NCBI GenBank assembly: GCA_001510575.1
Contig: LNGK01000004.1
Coordinates: forward strand, 865,895 to 929,894
Reading direction: 5' to 3'
DNA from: Knoxdaviesia capensis
Lineage: Eukaryota; Ascomycota; Sordariomycetes; Microascales; Gondwanamycetaceae
DNA: 64,000 bases
In this document: positions 21,088 through 32,532 of the stretch, in pieces
How positions within the stretch are numbered: position 1 is the first letter of the stretch
How the letters are laid out: each line of letters begins with the position of its first letter
The notes under the pieces: model-generated
The model's database searches: none
Seen by the model: only the letters and a program-made list of their open reading frames with translations
What the model was told of the DNA's origin: nothing
Translations under genes and position numbers: made by a program

Positions 21088-23877
21088 TCACGTCGCACAC
21101 GCCTCGCCCACCACCGCCGCCGCCCGTCCGCTCCCTCCCCCGCCCTCACTCACCCCCGCACCGGCAGGGCTTCCGCTCCCGCAATCGCCAACCGTGCGCA
21201 TCGCCAGACCAACTTCGGCATCCGCCACCACCTGCCACCCCGGCAGGGCCTGCGCGTCGACCGTCGGCATCACCTTCGCCGCGCCGCGCATGCGGTCGTA
21301 CAGCGTGTGCGACACGCTGCGGTTGATCCGCGAGTACTGGTCGCGCGTCAGCTTCTTCGCCCGCCAGTGCGGCCGCAGCGCCGCCTCGACCAGGTCGCGG
21401 ATCTGGCCCTTGGCCGCCGCGTCGGGCGCCGACCTGCCCTTCCCCTTGCTGCTGGAGCCTGATGATGCGGTTGTCGTGGACCCGGACGCGGACGACGAGG
21501 GTGGCGGCGCCGGCGGCGGAGACCCTCGCGAAATGGGCGTGCTCTCCTTCGAGCCGCCCGTGGGGGTGGCGGTTGCGGAGGGGACGGGCGCGGTCTCGGT
21601 GGTCTTCACCCGCCACGCCGGGGTGCGTGTCTCGCCCGCAGACCGGGGGATCGGAGTCCGCAGAGCGATCTCCTTCTCCTTGGCCGCCTCGGAAACGGCC
21701 GCGGGTTTGGGCTGAGCCTGTTGAACCGGGGCCGGGGGAGGCTGGACCGAGGTGGTCGATGCCCGTCTCGCGTCATCCTTGACACTCTCAGCCGGCTTGG
21801 TCTGCACGGCATTCGGGGGAGGAGATCCCTGTCGAGGCTGAGCGGCCGTCCGAGACGCACCACCGGGACTCTCCGCACCCATGGATCTGGGCGGCGGCGG
21901 AGAAAACGAGCGCCGCGCGTAGTTCGGCTCGATGTTCGAGCTCAAAGGCAGGGGCGGCGAAACCGGCCGAAACGCCGGGACCGCGACAGGCGACGCAGGC
22001 GACGCAGGCGACGTCCGCCCGCCCGACCGCGCCGACGGCGACCCCGCATTACTCGCGTTGCGCCGCGCGCTCGACAGCTTCCGCCGATCGGTCTCGTCCT
22101 TGGGGATAAACGGCTCCAGGCTGTTGAGCAGCTCCAGCACGTTCGAGCGCTGCGGGATCGGCTGGCGGATAGGGCCCGTTGCAGCTGCAAGCGCCGGGGG
22201 CGAAGACGCCGACGACGAGTTCGCCGACCGGCTCGCCGAGACCGACATCGCAATCGACAGCGTGGCCGCGGCCGCCGCCGAGGATTCTTCGCCGGCTCCC
22301 GCAGTGTTGGCGCGCTTCGCCTGGCGCTCGGGAACCTCTCCTTCATCCTCGGTGGTCCGACCACGCTTAGTGGATGTCCGCACATCACTGGCCGCGGCGC
22401 CACCGGAGGCAATCACGCTCTCCAGCGCGTTCCACGCCATGGCGGTTTCCTGGGCGGCGGTCAGCGGCGCCGTGCGGACGCTGATTGCAGCAGACTGCGT
22501 TCTGACGGCGATGTGGCGCGTGCCCGTGTTCTGGATGGTTTCGACGTGCGACCGCCACTGGCTGACTTCCTCGGCCGGTCTCATCGGCAAACGGCCCGGG
22601 TGGTTCTGCTGTTGCTCCTCCTGGGCGCGGCCAATCCGCCGGGCTCCACGCTGGTGAGCCACCTCCAAATGGTGGCGCCACACCGCATTCTCGCGTTGCT
22701 CGCGCTCGCGCTCTTCCCGGATTTGGCGTTCGCGCAGCCGCACCTGCTCGACAGCCATCAGGTGCTGGCGTCTCCGGCGGGCGTGGGTGCGGACCACTCC
22801 GCGATACTCTTCGCCGTGGGGCGAGATGGGCTCGTAGTCAAACTGGGCATCGCGCTCTTCATCGTCGTCGTCGTTCTCGTCGTCCTCGTTGTGGCCCTCG
22901 TTATCCTCGTCGTCGGACTGCGGGTCGATGCGGACGCCGGCAGTTCTGTACACGCGGGTAGGGCCAAGGCGCGGCCGGAAGCGCGGCCGGATCGGCTCGG
23001 TAGCAGCACGTTGACGAACCAGGTCCACACATTCCATGCAGTACCAGTCGCCGTCGGGGATTTCGGTCAGGCCGATGCAGTAGGTATGGTAGCCGGCGTC
23101 GCAGTTGTCGCACAGCAGCAGCACATGTTCGTTGTTTGCTGCCAGGCAAACAGGGCAGGGGACAGTCGGTTCGGCGGCTTCCAAGGACTCGGGGTTTTCG
23201 GAAGCCCACTGCTCGGCATCGAAGGTGGATTCTTGTTTCTTATCATGCACGGAGTATGTCGAGAGGAACGGGCCTGTGCAATATCCAAAGATTCGGGTAA
23301 GTTAGCCAGGAATGTATGTCGCCGAAAAAAAAAAAAGTGCAATGCCCCAAAACAGCCGCCCCTCCATTTCGTATCAAAGAACCCGGCGGGCCTCCGCAAA
23401 AATGCAGCAAAATAAAATCAATGAATATTTCATTTTTTTGCAAATAGAAAAGCCAGAATCAGAGTGGACATCAGAACACAAAAAAGAAGAAAAAAACATA
23501 CCGTTGACGCCCTCTTGCACATGGACAAAGTTGAACACACTGCGGCAAATCGGACAGGTATTTGCCTTTTCGGCCCACTGCTTGAGACAGGCATTATGCA
23601 GGAGATGGTCGCAGTTATCGAGAGCAGCAACCGGGCGAAGAAGCGCCACCAAGCCCATATCTTCGTCATCGTCATCGTTATCGTTATCATCATCGGCTCC
23701 GTCGTCGTTGTCGGGGATGCTGCCGGTGCCGGCTCCGGCTGTGTGGTTCGCTCGGTGGTCACCGCCTTGGCCAGGTCTGATAGCAGAGGCCGCCCGCACC
23801 GCTGAGGATGCTGGTAGGGGTGGAGGTTCCCACACATCCAGCGGCTCCAGGCAAATGGGGCAATCTGGGTCAGTCAT
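21088..23877 (-). CDS. RING-H2 + PHD finger protein, Asr1/PHRF1-like (putative E3 ubiquitin ligase)
   Basis: Two exons (23877-23502 and 23273-21088; 228-nt intron) encode 853 residues. The N-terminus is a RING-H2 finger with ligands C6, C9, C89, H91, H94, C97, C108 and C111. An 79-residue, Asp-rich loop separates the first two pairs. A canonical C4HC3 PHD finger follows: C165, C168, C180, C183, H188, C191, C204, C207. The intron falls exactly between the two fingers, splitting G126. A long Ser/Pro/Ala-rich, probably disordered middle leads to a helical module at about 746-787 (IRDLVEAALRPHW...LTRDQYSRINR). It resembles the C-terminal helix of human PHRF1 and SCAF11. RING-PHD proteins of this layout include yeast Asr1, which binds the RNA polymerase II CTD and ubiquitylates Rpb1. 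A nuclear, polymerase-linked role is inferred from that. The domains are certain; the orthology is probable. Confidence 0.88.
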
Positions 23878-26546
23878 TTTGGAGCCACTGTAGACTTGGA
23901 TCCCGGACTGGAAGATGCATATAAATGATAAGGAGGAAGATGAAAGAAATGGAAGAATAAAGAACAGAAAAAAATAGTAGAAAGATGTTCGAGGCTGGAA
24001 GAAGCAAATAAAAAGCAGTGTCTCCTTCGACGCTCTGAGGCAAACTGCTGGTCCAAGAATGGTATTTGGACAATGAGTGGCCAGACGTGATTTAATTGCC
24101 CTGAATAAAAACAGATAACTGCGCCAAATAATTATTAATTAGAGGGAGTTGAGACGGTGGCTATAGTGGCAAACCAAAGAGAAAAGCCTGTGATTTTCGG
24201 GGGGGAAATATAGTGGGGAGGCCCCTAGAAGATAAGTGGAAAGCAGCAGAAGATAGAAACCGGCTGTGCAGGATGAAATAAAAATCCAAGATTTAAAATC
24301 ACGGAGGACAAGGAAGAAGAAATTCGAGGAAAAAGAGGAAGAAAGTTTCGTTCAAGGGTGGCGAGGGTTGAGGAAACTGGCAAAAGTGGCCAATCTTGGC
24401 TCTGTAGTGCCAGCTGGTGTCAGGTGTCAGCGGCTGTCACTATGAAATTCGCGGAGTATCTCCAAAATCTCTCCAAAAGTGGCCAAGAGGGGGATTTTGC
24501 GGGTTTATATGAAGATGGATGAAGAGAGAGAGTTGGCTGGCTTCTTTCTTCCGACTCCACCCAATCAAACTCCGGGTCGGGCCAAGCCAGGATTCAGTTT
24601 CTACGGAGCTGGTCGACAAATTCCCACATGCTGCGTTTAATTGCAGACTGCACAGGTAATCTGGTTTAGGCAACTCAGCCCAGGTTGTGTGTCAAAACTC
24701 CAAATCAAAATGGCTGGGTAAAGGGGAACCGGGAGGGATGATGCTTTAACAGGAGCACACGGAGCACATAGATCCTGCATATATATGTACTGTACTGTAT
24801 ATATGTAACTGTGGGTTTTTCTCGCTCTCCCATTGCCTCATCAGCCCTCACGCTTGTCCCGGTGCTTGTGTCTGTGGCACGTATGTGCATCTCGGAGCAA
24901 GAGGCAGCTGACCAGCGAGCAGCAAATAACCGATAAGACGAGTAGCCTAGCCGAAGGGGTTCTGAGCGCTTTCGGAGCGGAGAGAGGTGTCTGAACTTTC
25001 CAGAGGAGCGAGATCTCAACGAAGGATCTAAAGGATCTGGTCTCCTTAAACATACTATAGATACGTAATTTCCAACGTGCGAGTCCCCCTAGACTCCTAT
25101 TGCACCCCAAGACTGGGCATATGGATACTACTGGCACATGGATACTACCGGTCTTGTATTGCTACATAGAAGTGATGACCTTCATCTCCAGCCCTAACCC
25201 TAAGGACACAACCGACCTGAATTTCTCTCCCCTGTCTCGTCAATATGGGGCCCATGAGGAAGAATGAGAATCACAGCCTATTTCCCCCTCCGCCCAACCT
25301 TTTTTTGCTTGTCTCGCCTCAAAGAGCAAACACCACTGGAATGCGCCCGATCTCTCTCACTTCAGACCTTGGTGTCCTGAGGCGTCCGGGCCCCACAGCT
25401 CGCTCTTCCTCACGGCCTAACCAGCCTGTGCCGTATCAAGCAACCGTACGTGGAGTGGTCACCTGTATGTACAAGAGAAAAGGAACAACGGGAATGATGA
25501 TGCCCATAGATGCCTGCCGCTGCTGCCACGTTCCACCGCGTGCCCTCGTGTAGTAGTGCTGGAGCGTGCCCACGAGAGGCAGACCCGACGTCCTGCCTGC
25601 CAGACAGCTCCAGCCGACCCAGGGCACCCTCAAGGCCGCAATGACTCTCTTGCTTCCGTGGGCGAGGCCGTCCGTCAGGTCAAGCTTTTCCCCCTTCCTG
25701 CTTGGGCTGTCTCGCCGGATCTCTTCGGCGCCGCACCCAACGCCACGGTCCCACGAGACGTGTGTGTTCAGCCACCCAGTTGCACACACACACGCCACGG
25801 GGGGGCCTTCCAACCGAGCCGAACGGGTGCGGCGGCAGTATCGGTATTTTGGCGTGCTTCGAGGAGGGGGCGCTTACGATAGAAATGAGAATGTGTACAG
25901 CTGAACGGCAGGGCAAAAGCCGCCTGTTTGTCACCCCCGAGGAAACGACGGAAAGGACGGGCAAAAGACCCCCGCCCCCCTTTCCAGTTCGTGGTCCATT
26001 CAAGGCAAACACCAGTCCCTGGCGCCTCGTTGCAGAGCCAGACCAGGGGCGAAAACTCGCCGACATCATCTCCCGACACCTCGGGGCTGGACCTTCGCTT
26101 GCTGCGGGAAGTCTGAACACAAAACCAAGACCACGGCCAGAGAGTCCGGCTGCATGTCTCCAGGGCTTCTGGAACCATGGCACGATGGTTCCCGGAGAAG
26201 GCGAACACCGCCACATCTGGTTTATAGGTACACTGACAAAAGGCGAGATCAACTGGAACAAAGCAAGAAAAGAAAAAAAAAAAAAGACCTGTTCGGTCCC
26301 AAAATGGTTGATGAAGTCGCAGAAAAAAAATCCATTTCATAAACTGGCCAGGTCTAACCCGTATGTGGACGGATGACTGGCCAAAGGCCGTCCCGGATGC
26401 AAAAAGATATTGTATCACGCCCAAACTAATCCCCGCCAACCCAACCGAACAGATAAAAACAGGGTTACTTTTTCCGTGTTTTTCAGAAAGATTTTTGATG
26501 TTTTTTGGTCTTTGTTTGTAGTATATTTCCCCCCACGTAGTATCCC
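23878..26546. other. Intergenic region between the RING/PHD gene and RPL43
   Basis: About 2.7 kb, no supported gene. It holds the RING/PHD promoter (A/T-rich, 23890-24330) and the RPL43 3' flank. The telomere-like motif CCAGCCCTAACCCTAA sits at 25188-25203. Near 25680-26440 three frames on both strands happen to stay open for 190-225 codons. Their translations are mutually exclusive, not family-like, and end in low-complexity Phe or Lys runs, so they look like chance. Confidence 0.55.
25188..25203. repeat. Telomere-like 16-mer, copy 1
   Basis: CCAGCCCTAACCCTAA, identical to the 16-mer at 34929-34944. The inner AGCCCTAACCCTA also occurs inverted at 58516-58528. It contains two CCCTAA units. 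Confidence 0.85.
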
Positions 26547-27824
26547 TTACACCTCGGCAATTTCTCTCAGACGGCGCAGTGTCGACCGCATGGCGGAGGC
26601 AGCGGGAGTACTGTTGTTGATGTTAGTATTTCTGTGTTTGGCGGAGCCGGAGGCCGGGTCGGCTTCGATGCTGGATCGTTAACTTACGCGACGGTGTAGG
26701 CACCACCAGCTACGAACGAGGAGCCATGTTAGTACTTCTGACAATACTCTGCAAGGATGTTGACGGTGGGGACATAAAACGTACCAAGAGTCTTCTTGCA
26801 GGACTTGCAGTTCCAGATGCCGGTCGAGTGGCGGCGAACGGTTTGCTTTCCACTGTAGAAATAGTTAGTGACTGCGCTCTACCCACGAAAACGAGAGAAG
26901 ACATAGATGGATTAGACGAACCAGAAAGTGCAGGTGTACTTGGCGTCTGTACAAACGGTTAGTATCATCTTTGCTCGGATGGACCTTCAGGTCGTCGAAA
27001 GGTGGGTGTTGCTCACGTTGTGAAATCTAGAAAGAAGGATGTTAGCAAAAGTGAACCTGCGTATCAAAGACCTACGTTTTGGGGGAGATTCCGTGGCTCT
27101 GTCATCTGCTATTGATGGGGGATTCGGGCATCGTCGTGTCCATCCCATCCATCAAACTCCAGTCTACCAGACAACCAGTCTGGGCAACAACCAACGGAAT
27201 CTCATCCCCATAGCATATCGACGTCTCTCGGAGGGTTGGTTGTACTCACTTCGGCCTTCTTGCTGTAGAAATTGTTAGAGACGGTCTGGATCTAGAAGAC
27301 ACAGTAGCGTAACACGGAGACGGGGAGTAACTTACGCAACCTTGCGCAGCGAGGAACCATATCTGTCCAAGCAGTCAGTACATTTGAAGTTCAAGATAAT
27401 TTCGGCATGCAAAGTCGATTCAAATCGGCGAGTCTCGCTTGCGGTAGTGATTCCGTCCGGTACCGGGGAGAGAGACGAGGCACGTCTGGGTATCGAACAC
27501 GAGGGTCCCTCGGCCGTCATCGAGGCCTCGTCGCTACATCGTCCCAGAGAGCTGGAGTATGGTCGGTGTGCGGGCGTATGAAGCGTTCGGAATCAAATCG
27601 AGAATTGAGAATCGGCGGAATGTGCGTCGGGGGAGAGTATCTGGTGGTTTCTTACCTAGTTCCGTACTGTAGAAATCGTCAGTTCCCGACACGACCAAAC
27701 GTCCACACAATCTTCAAGTTTCAACATGGCTACCGCCGACAAAACCACTCCAGGACACCAGGAAACGGGGGGGGAAACTACGTACCTTGCCGGTAACGCC
27801 GACCTTCTTCGTGCGCTTCGACAT
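26547..27824 (-). CDS. rpl43: 60S ribosomal protein L43 (eL43, L37a family), nine exons
   Basis: A zinc-ribbon protein of the cytosolic large ribosomal subunit. Nine exons were assembled: 27824-27786, 27666-27656, 27362-27336, 27262-27250, 27026-27017, 26946-26922, 26852-26785, 26709-26688 and 26610-26547. They sum to 279 nt and give 92 residues, exactly the family length. The product starts MSKRTKKVGVTGKYGTRYG and ends RRLREIAEV. The four zinc-ribbon cysteines are in CTFC and CKSC. Every intron has GT-AG ends and a CTAAC or CTGAC branch point 7-20 nt before the acceptor. Exons 2, 4 and 5 are microexons of 11, 13 and 10 nt. Three acceptors share the string ATTTCTACAG. Intron 6 has an unusual GTTCGT donor. 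The gene is divergent from CCT8. The model is highly confident because all nine joins restore the conserved protein. Confidence 0.94.
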
Positions 27825-28405
27825 CTTGAATTTATGTGTAGGGGGAGGCGGATGGGAGAAAAGACCAAAGTGGTGATGGGAGATAAAAAGCGGTAGTGCA
27901 GAGAAGAAGGGAAAAAGAGAGAATGAGGTGTGGTTGGACTTTTCTTCGCGATCGCCAAAATGGAAGTGGAGGGCTAAAGGTCAGGATTAGTTGAAAAAAA
28001 TTTGTGTGGGATTGATCACAGGGCATGCACGTGACGGCTGGGCTGTGGCTTCAAAATTCAGGAAGTGCGAGGTTCTGACTCAGCTATCCGACGAAAACGG
28101 ATTAGCGGCTGGGAGAATCCCGGCTGATTGCTTATCGCGGAAACGTGCTGTGATTGGCTGAAGCCCCACCATGACCGATTTTTTTCGTTGTTTAGGGGTT
28201 TGCCTTTGATTTTGGGGGGTAAATTTTAGCGGTAAGGCGGCAAAAAGTCCATGAGCTTCCATCAACTCCTATAGAAAGCCGCAGCCTAGCATTTCCAACC
28301 TTGATATCAATTTCTTCCCCCCACCCCCCTTTACAAACAACCTCACCCCATCTCGACATTTTCTGATATAGTGAGGGACCCAATTCTCATCTCATCGTCG
28401 TCACT
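27825..28405. promoter_or_regulatory. Shared RPL43-CCT8 divergent promoter region
   Basis: A 581-bp spacer separates two divergent start codons and must hold both promoters. Visible elements are an inverted CCAAT box (ATTGG at 28153-28157) and a pyrimidine-rich tract just upstream of CCT8 (about 28310-28350). On the minus strand a pyrimidine-rich leader precedes RPL43 (about 27870-27930). Co-regulation of a ribosomal protein gene and a chaperonin gene is plausible but only inferred. Confidence 0.5.
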
Positions 28406-30286
28406 ATGTCGCTGAGTATTCCGAACGCCCCCAATGCGGGCTTGTTCAAGCAGGGTTATAACAAGTGAGTCCCCCTCCGTCCGTGGTGCCGGCCTCCGTG
28501 ATCCGCCTCTAACCTCCGCGTCCCGGTGATCCCTTTGCTCCCCGACTCTAGCTATGACTCCGAAGATGGCGCCGTTATCCGCAACATCGATGCCTGCCGG
28601 GCCATCTCGTCGACCGTCCAGACTTCGCTCGGCCCGTACGGCTGCAACAAGGTGGTCATCAACCACCTGCAGAAGATGATATTAACTTCCGATGCCGCCA
28701 CGATTCTCCGCGAACTCGACGTGGTGCACCCGTGTGCCAAGCTCCTGGTTATGGCTTCACAACAGCAGGAGGCTGAGCTCGGCGACGGCACGAACTTTGT
28801 GATAATCCTGGCCGGCGAGCTGCTGAAGAAGGCCGAGGAGCTGCTGCGCATGGGCCTCAAGGCTGCCGACATTGTCAGCGGCTACGAGCAGGCGCAGAAC
28901 TTTGCCCTGGAGACGCTGGAGAAGCTCGCGGTCGACAAGGTGGCCGACATCCGGTCGCAGGAGGAGCTCAGCAAGGCCATCCGGACGGTGGTGGCCAGCA
29001 AGCAGCACGGCAATGAGGACTTCCTGGCCGATCTGGTGGCAACGGCCGTGCTGGCGGTCATGCCCAAGAACCCCAAGCTGTTCAACGTCGACAACATCCG
29101 CGTGGTCAAGATCATGGGCAGCAGCCTGGAGCAGAGTCGGGTTGTGCGCGGCATGGTGTTCCCCAAGGAGCCCGATGGATCGGTCAAGAAGGCGCGCAAG
29201 GCCAAGGTCGGCGTGTACACGTGCCCGATCGACATCGGCACGACGGAGACCAAGAGCACGGTGCTGCTGAAGAGCGCGCAGGACATGCTCGACTTCACCA
29301 AGGGCGAGGAGCAGCAGCTCGACCGCGTGATCAAGGAGCTGCACGACTCGGGCCTGCGCGTGGTGGTGGCCGGCGCGCCCGTCGGCGACCTGGCCCTGCA
29401 CTACCTCAACCGCTACGGCATCCTCGTCATCAAGATCCTCAGCAAGTTCGAGCTGCGCCGCATCTGCCGCGTTGTCGGCGCCACCGCGCTCGCCCGCCTC
29501 GGCGCCCCCATGCCCGACGAGATGGGCTCGATCGACGTGGTCGAGACCCACGAGATTGGCGGCGACCGCGTCACCGTGTTCCGCCAGGAGGACGACTCCA
29601 CCCGCACCGCCACCATTGTGCTGCGCGGCGCCACGCAGAACCACCTCGACGACGTTGAGCGCGCCGTCGATGACGGCGTCAACGTCGTCAAGGCCATCAC
29701 GCGCGACCCGCGCCTGGTGCCCGGCGCCGGCGCCACCGAGATCCAGCTGGTCGAGCGCATCCAGGCCATGGGCGAGAAGACGCCCAACCTGTCGCAGTAC
29801 TCGATCAAGAAGTTCGGCGAGGCCTTCGAGGTTGTCCCCCGCACGCTGGCCGAGAGCGCCGGTCTGGATGCGACCGAGGTTCTGAGCACACTGTATGCCG
29901 CCCACTACGAGTCTGATGACTGGGATACCGGCGTTGATATTGAGGTACGTGCCCTCGTGATTCTCTCTCCGCATGAAATTGTGCATATCTAACTCGCTCG
30001 TCTTTCTGTGTTTTCTAGAACAATGACAAGACCGGCACCCTGGATGCGCGGGAAGAGGGCATTCTCGACCTGCTGATCACCAAGCAGTGGGCCATCAAGC
30101 TGGCCACCGAGGCTGCCCGGACAGTGCTGTCAGTCGACCAGATCATTGTGGCCAAGCAGGCTGGAGGACCCAAGCCGCCGGCGCCCAACCCGGTAAGTCT
30201 TCACTCGTCCACTCCTTCAATATAAACATGTGCATAACACAAATACTAACGGTCTTTCTTCCGTGCAGAACTGGGATGAGGATTAA
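28406..30286 (+). CDS. cct8: CCT8, theta subunit of the cytosolic TRiC/CCT chaperonin
   Basis: One of eight subunits of the ATP-driven ring that folds actin, tubulin and WD40 proteins in the cytosol. Exons 28406-28464, 28552-29944, 30019-30192 and 30269-30286 give 547 residues. The start MSLSIPNAPNAGLFKQGYN is the theta-subunit signature, which separates it from the other seven subunits. The phosphate-binding loop GDGTN lies at 97-101 and the SLGPYG motif at 45-50. The second group II chaperonin nucleotide motif is present as LVPGAGATE, in place of the GGGA form. The last exon is only 18 nt and encodes NWDED plus stop. The gene is divergent from RPL43 and convergent with the saccharopine-dehydrogenase-like gene. 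Confidence 0.96.
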
Positions 30287-30870
30287 GCGAGTTCATGAAA
30301 ATACCCCCCAAATGAAAATAAAAATCCACAGAAAAATCGAAAGAGCGAAGGACACACGAAAAAAATGAATAACACTGGAAAGGCATATGGGTCACAGTTC
30401 ATCGTTGTAGCATTTCTTTTTTATATTTCAGGTTTTTTTTTTTTTTCATTCTTTGTACTTCTTGCTGCTCGGCGCGGCTGGATATGATTCCAATCATTGA
30501 TGATAATCTTCCTTTCCTCCACTTCTGTGCTTGAATCCCCTCATCATCAATCATCAGCTGATTTTTGTGGTGGTCATGCAATCTGGAACAGCTGGAAAGT
30601 CGTTGTGTGGCGTGGCCGTAACGGGGATTTGTCTCCTCAAAAATTGCACCGCGGGTGATAGCACATCGGCGGTCCGATCAAAAGACGGTAAAGAAAAAAA
30701 AAACACTGTAAATAGCAAATATCCAGACCTCCAAAGTGAAAAAACGCCGGGCAACCAACCACCAACACTAAAAAGCACGGGAACAAACCAGCGAGGACAT
30801 TATTACTACCAGGCGAGACTGAAAAACAACGGTATTGAAGAAAACACTGGAATCGTCGAAGCCGTGTCGC
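30287..30870. other. Convergent 3' flanks of CCT8 and the oxidoreductase gene
   Basis: A 584-bp spacer, A/T-rich near the CCT8 end, with a T run at about 30432-30446. No gene is visible. Confidence 0.6.
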
Positions 30871-32532
30871 TTAGAGATCCACGATGCCGGCATCGATCTT
30901 GTATCCGGCCTTCTCGAGGCCGTCGAGAAGGGGCTGGCCGAGACAGGCGGGGGTGAAGAGACCGCCGGGCAGGCCGGTTTCGCCCTTCAGGAGCACACGG
31001 GCGGATTCGGCCAGGCAGACACCGGTGACTGTGGAAACAGGGGTCGGGGTAGTTAGCAGAGGATCTTGTAGAAGCACATCACACAGAGAGACAGGGGCAC
31101 GTACACCAATAGGGCGAGGTGTTGATCGACGCCTTGCACACGGCAACCTTCTGAGTAGCGGGGACCGGAACACCCTCGGGGTAGTCCGGGAACGCCACGC
31201 CCCGGAACTCGACCGACTCCTTCTCCATAACCTCGCGCGACGGCCCATCACCGGGCTGCACGGCGCGGCTGAGCACCAGGCGGCGCAGCGGCGGCACCAT
31301 CGAGACGACGATGATGCCGGCGAGGGTGACGAAGTGGCGGATGAGGCCCTCCAGCCAGCTGCGCACGCGCGTGCCCTCCTCCCACGAGAAATTGGCGCCG
31401 TAGTCCTGGCCGGCGCGCGTGGCCGTGGTGCGCAGCAGGCCCCACGAGCGGCCAACCACCAGCATGTCGGTGCCGGCCATCATCGACGTGGTGGCCAGGC
31501 CGATGGTGGGGTACGTGCGCACGCCGAAGAGCTGCTGCGCCAGCGCCGGCTTGCACAGCGCCGCGCCGTGCGGGTTCGGCTCGGGCGACAGCGCGAACGG
31601 CTTCGTAGACTCTATCATTTCCGAGATCTTGAACGACTCGCGCAGGCTGAGGATGGTGGCCATGGTTCCGCCAGAGGGGGTCGCACTGTAGGAGAGAATG
31701 TTAAGTCAGAAATCGACATCCTCCAAAAACCAAGAAAAAAAAGAGGGTAAACCTACTGGAACTCCATGGTGATGTTCACATGGGCAGTCTTCGCCCCCAG
31801 CTGCTCGCGCAGCGTCTTGGCCAGCACCCACGTGACCAGATCCGGCGGCGCCGACTCCAGCCCGGACTGCGGGATGATGATGGCGCCAGTCTTGGCGGCA
31901 ACGGCGTTGTACTTGCGCGCCATCAGCGCGTGCCACGGCGCCTCGCCGGTCGAGTCGACGTAGTGGGTGCCGTTCTCGGCGCACGCGCGCAGCGTCGGCT
32001 CGCCGTGGCGGTGGAACGGCCCGACGGTCGAGATCAGCACCGCGGTCTTGGCGGCCAGCGCGCCGACCGCCGCCGGCTCGACCGCGCAGACCTCAAGCGC
32101 CGGCGCCGCGCCGTTCGGGTTCTGCGTCTTCAGCTCGGCCGCCAGCGCCGCCAGCTTCGGCTCCGAGCGGCCGGCGATCGCCCATTTCAGCGTCGTGGGG
32201 AAGTTGTTGTAGATGTACTCCGCGCAGAGGCGGCCGGTGTATCCTGCAGGCCGAGAGACAGGAGGTTAGTGATTGAAAGAAGATGTTCTGCCCCCCAAAA
32301 TTGTGAATATGAAGGTCGTGGTGGTCGTCTGCACGGCTTATATAGAGGCTTGGCAGGTGTAGACGGATTTTGACAGTTGTTGGCGGCCCCCAGCAGTATC
32401 TGCCAACTGGCAGACACGTGTTTGGCGGCCCAGAGTCAAGGCGGAAAAAAGACGAGGGAAAAAACGAGTGGACTGACCAGAAGCACCAAATACGACCAGG
32501 TCGAACTGGCGAGAATGCGACGAGGAAGCCAT
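30871..32532 (-). CDS. Saccharopine dehydrogenase-like oxidoreductase (SCCPDH family)
   Basis: Four exons (32532-32478, 32243-31757, 31685-31105, 31028-30871) give 426 residues, close to human SCCPDH (429). A Rossmann fold opens the protein: FDLVVFGASGYTGR, with the glycine-rich loop at about 16-22 split by intron 1. Further family features are the segment STVGPFHRHGEP, then YVDSTGE and QSGLESAPPDL, and the C-terminal TGVCLAESARVLL. This family is distinct from true lysine-pathway saccharopine dehydrogenases. Its substrate is unknown, and human SCCPDH is linked to lipid droplets or membranes. A hydrophobic stretch, LAGIIVVSMVPPL, may be membrane-embedded. Intron donors are atypical: GTCAGT, GTAGGT and GTACGT. 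The last splice junction (Y-W-F-T) is the least certain part of the model. Confidence 0.87.

Noticed and set aside
25680..26439. Three overlapping frames (193-224 codons) open on both strands
   Set aside because: They are mutually exclusive, end in homopolymer-encoded residues and have no domain signal.
28406..30286. CCT7 (eta) as the identity of the chaperonin gene
   Set aside because: The N-terminal signature NAGLFKQGYN and the C-terminal region fit the theta subunit CCT8 better.
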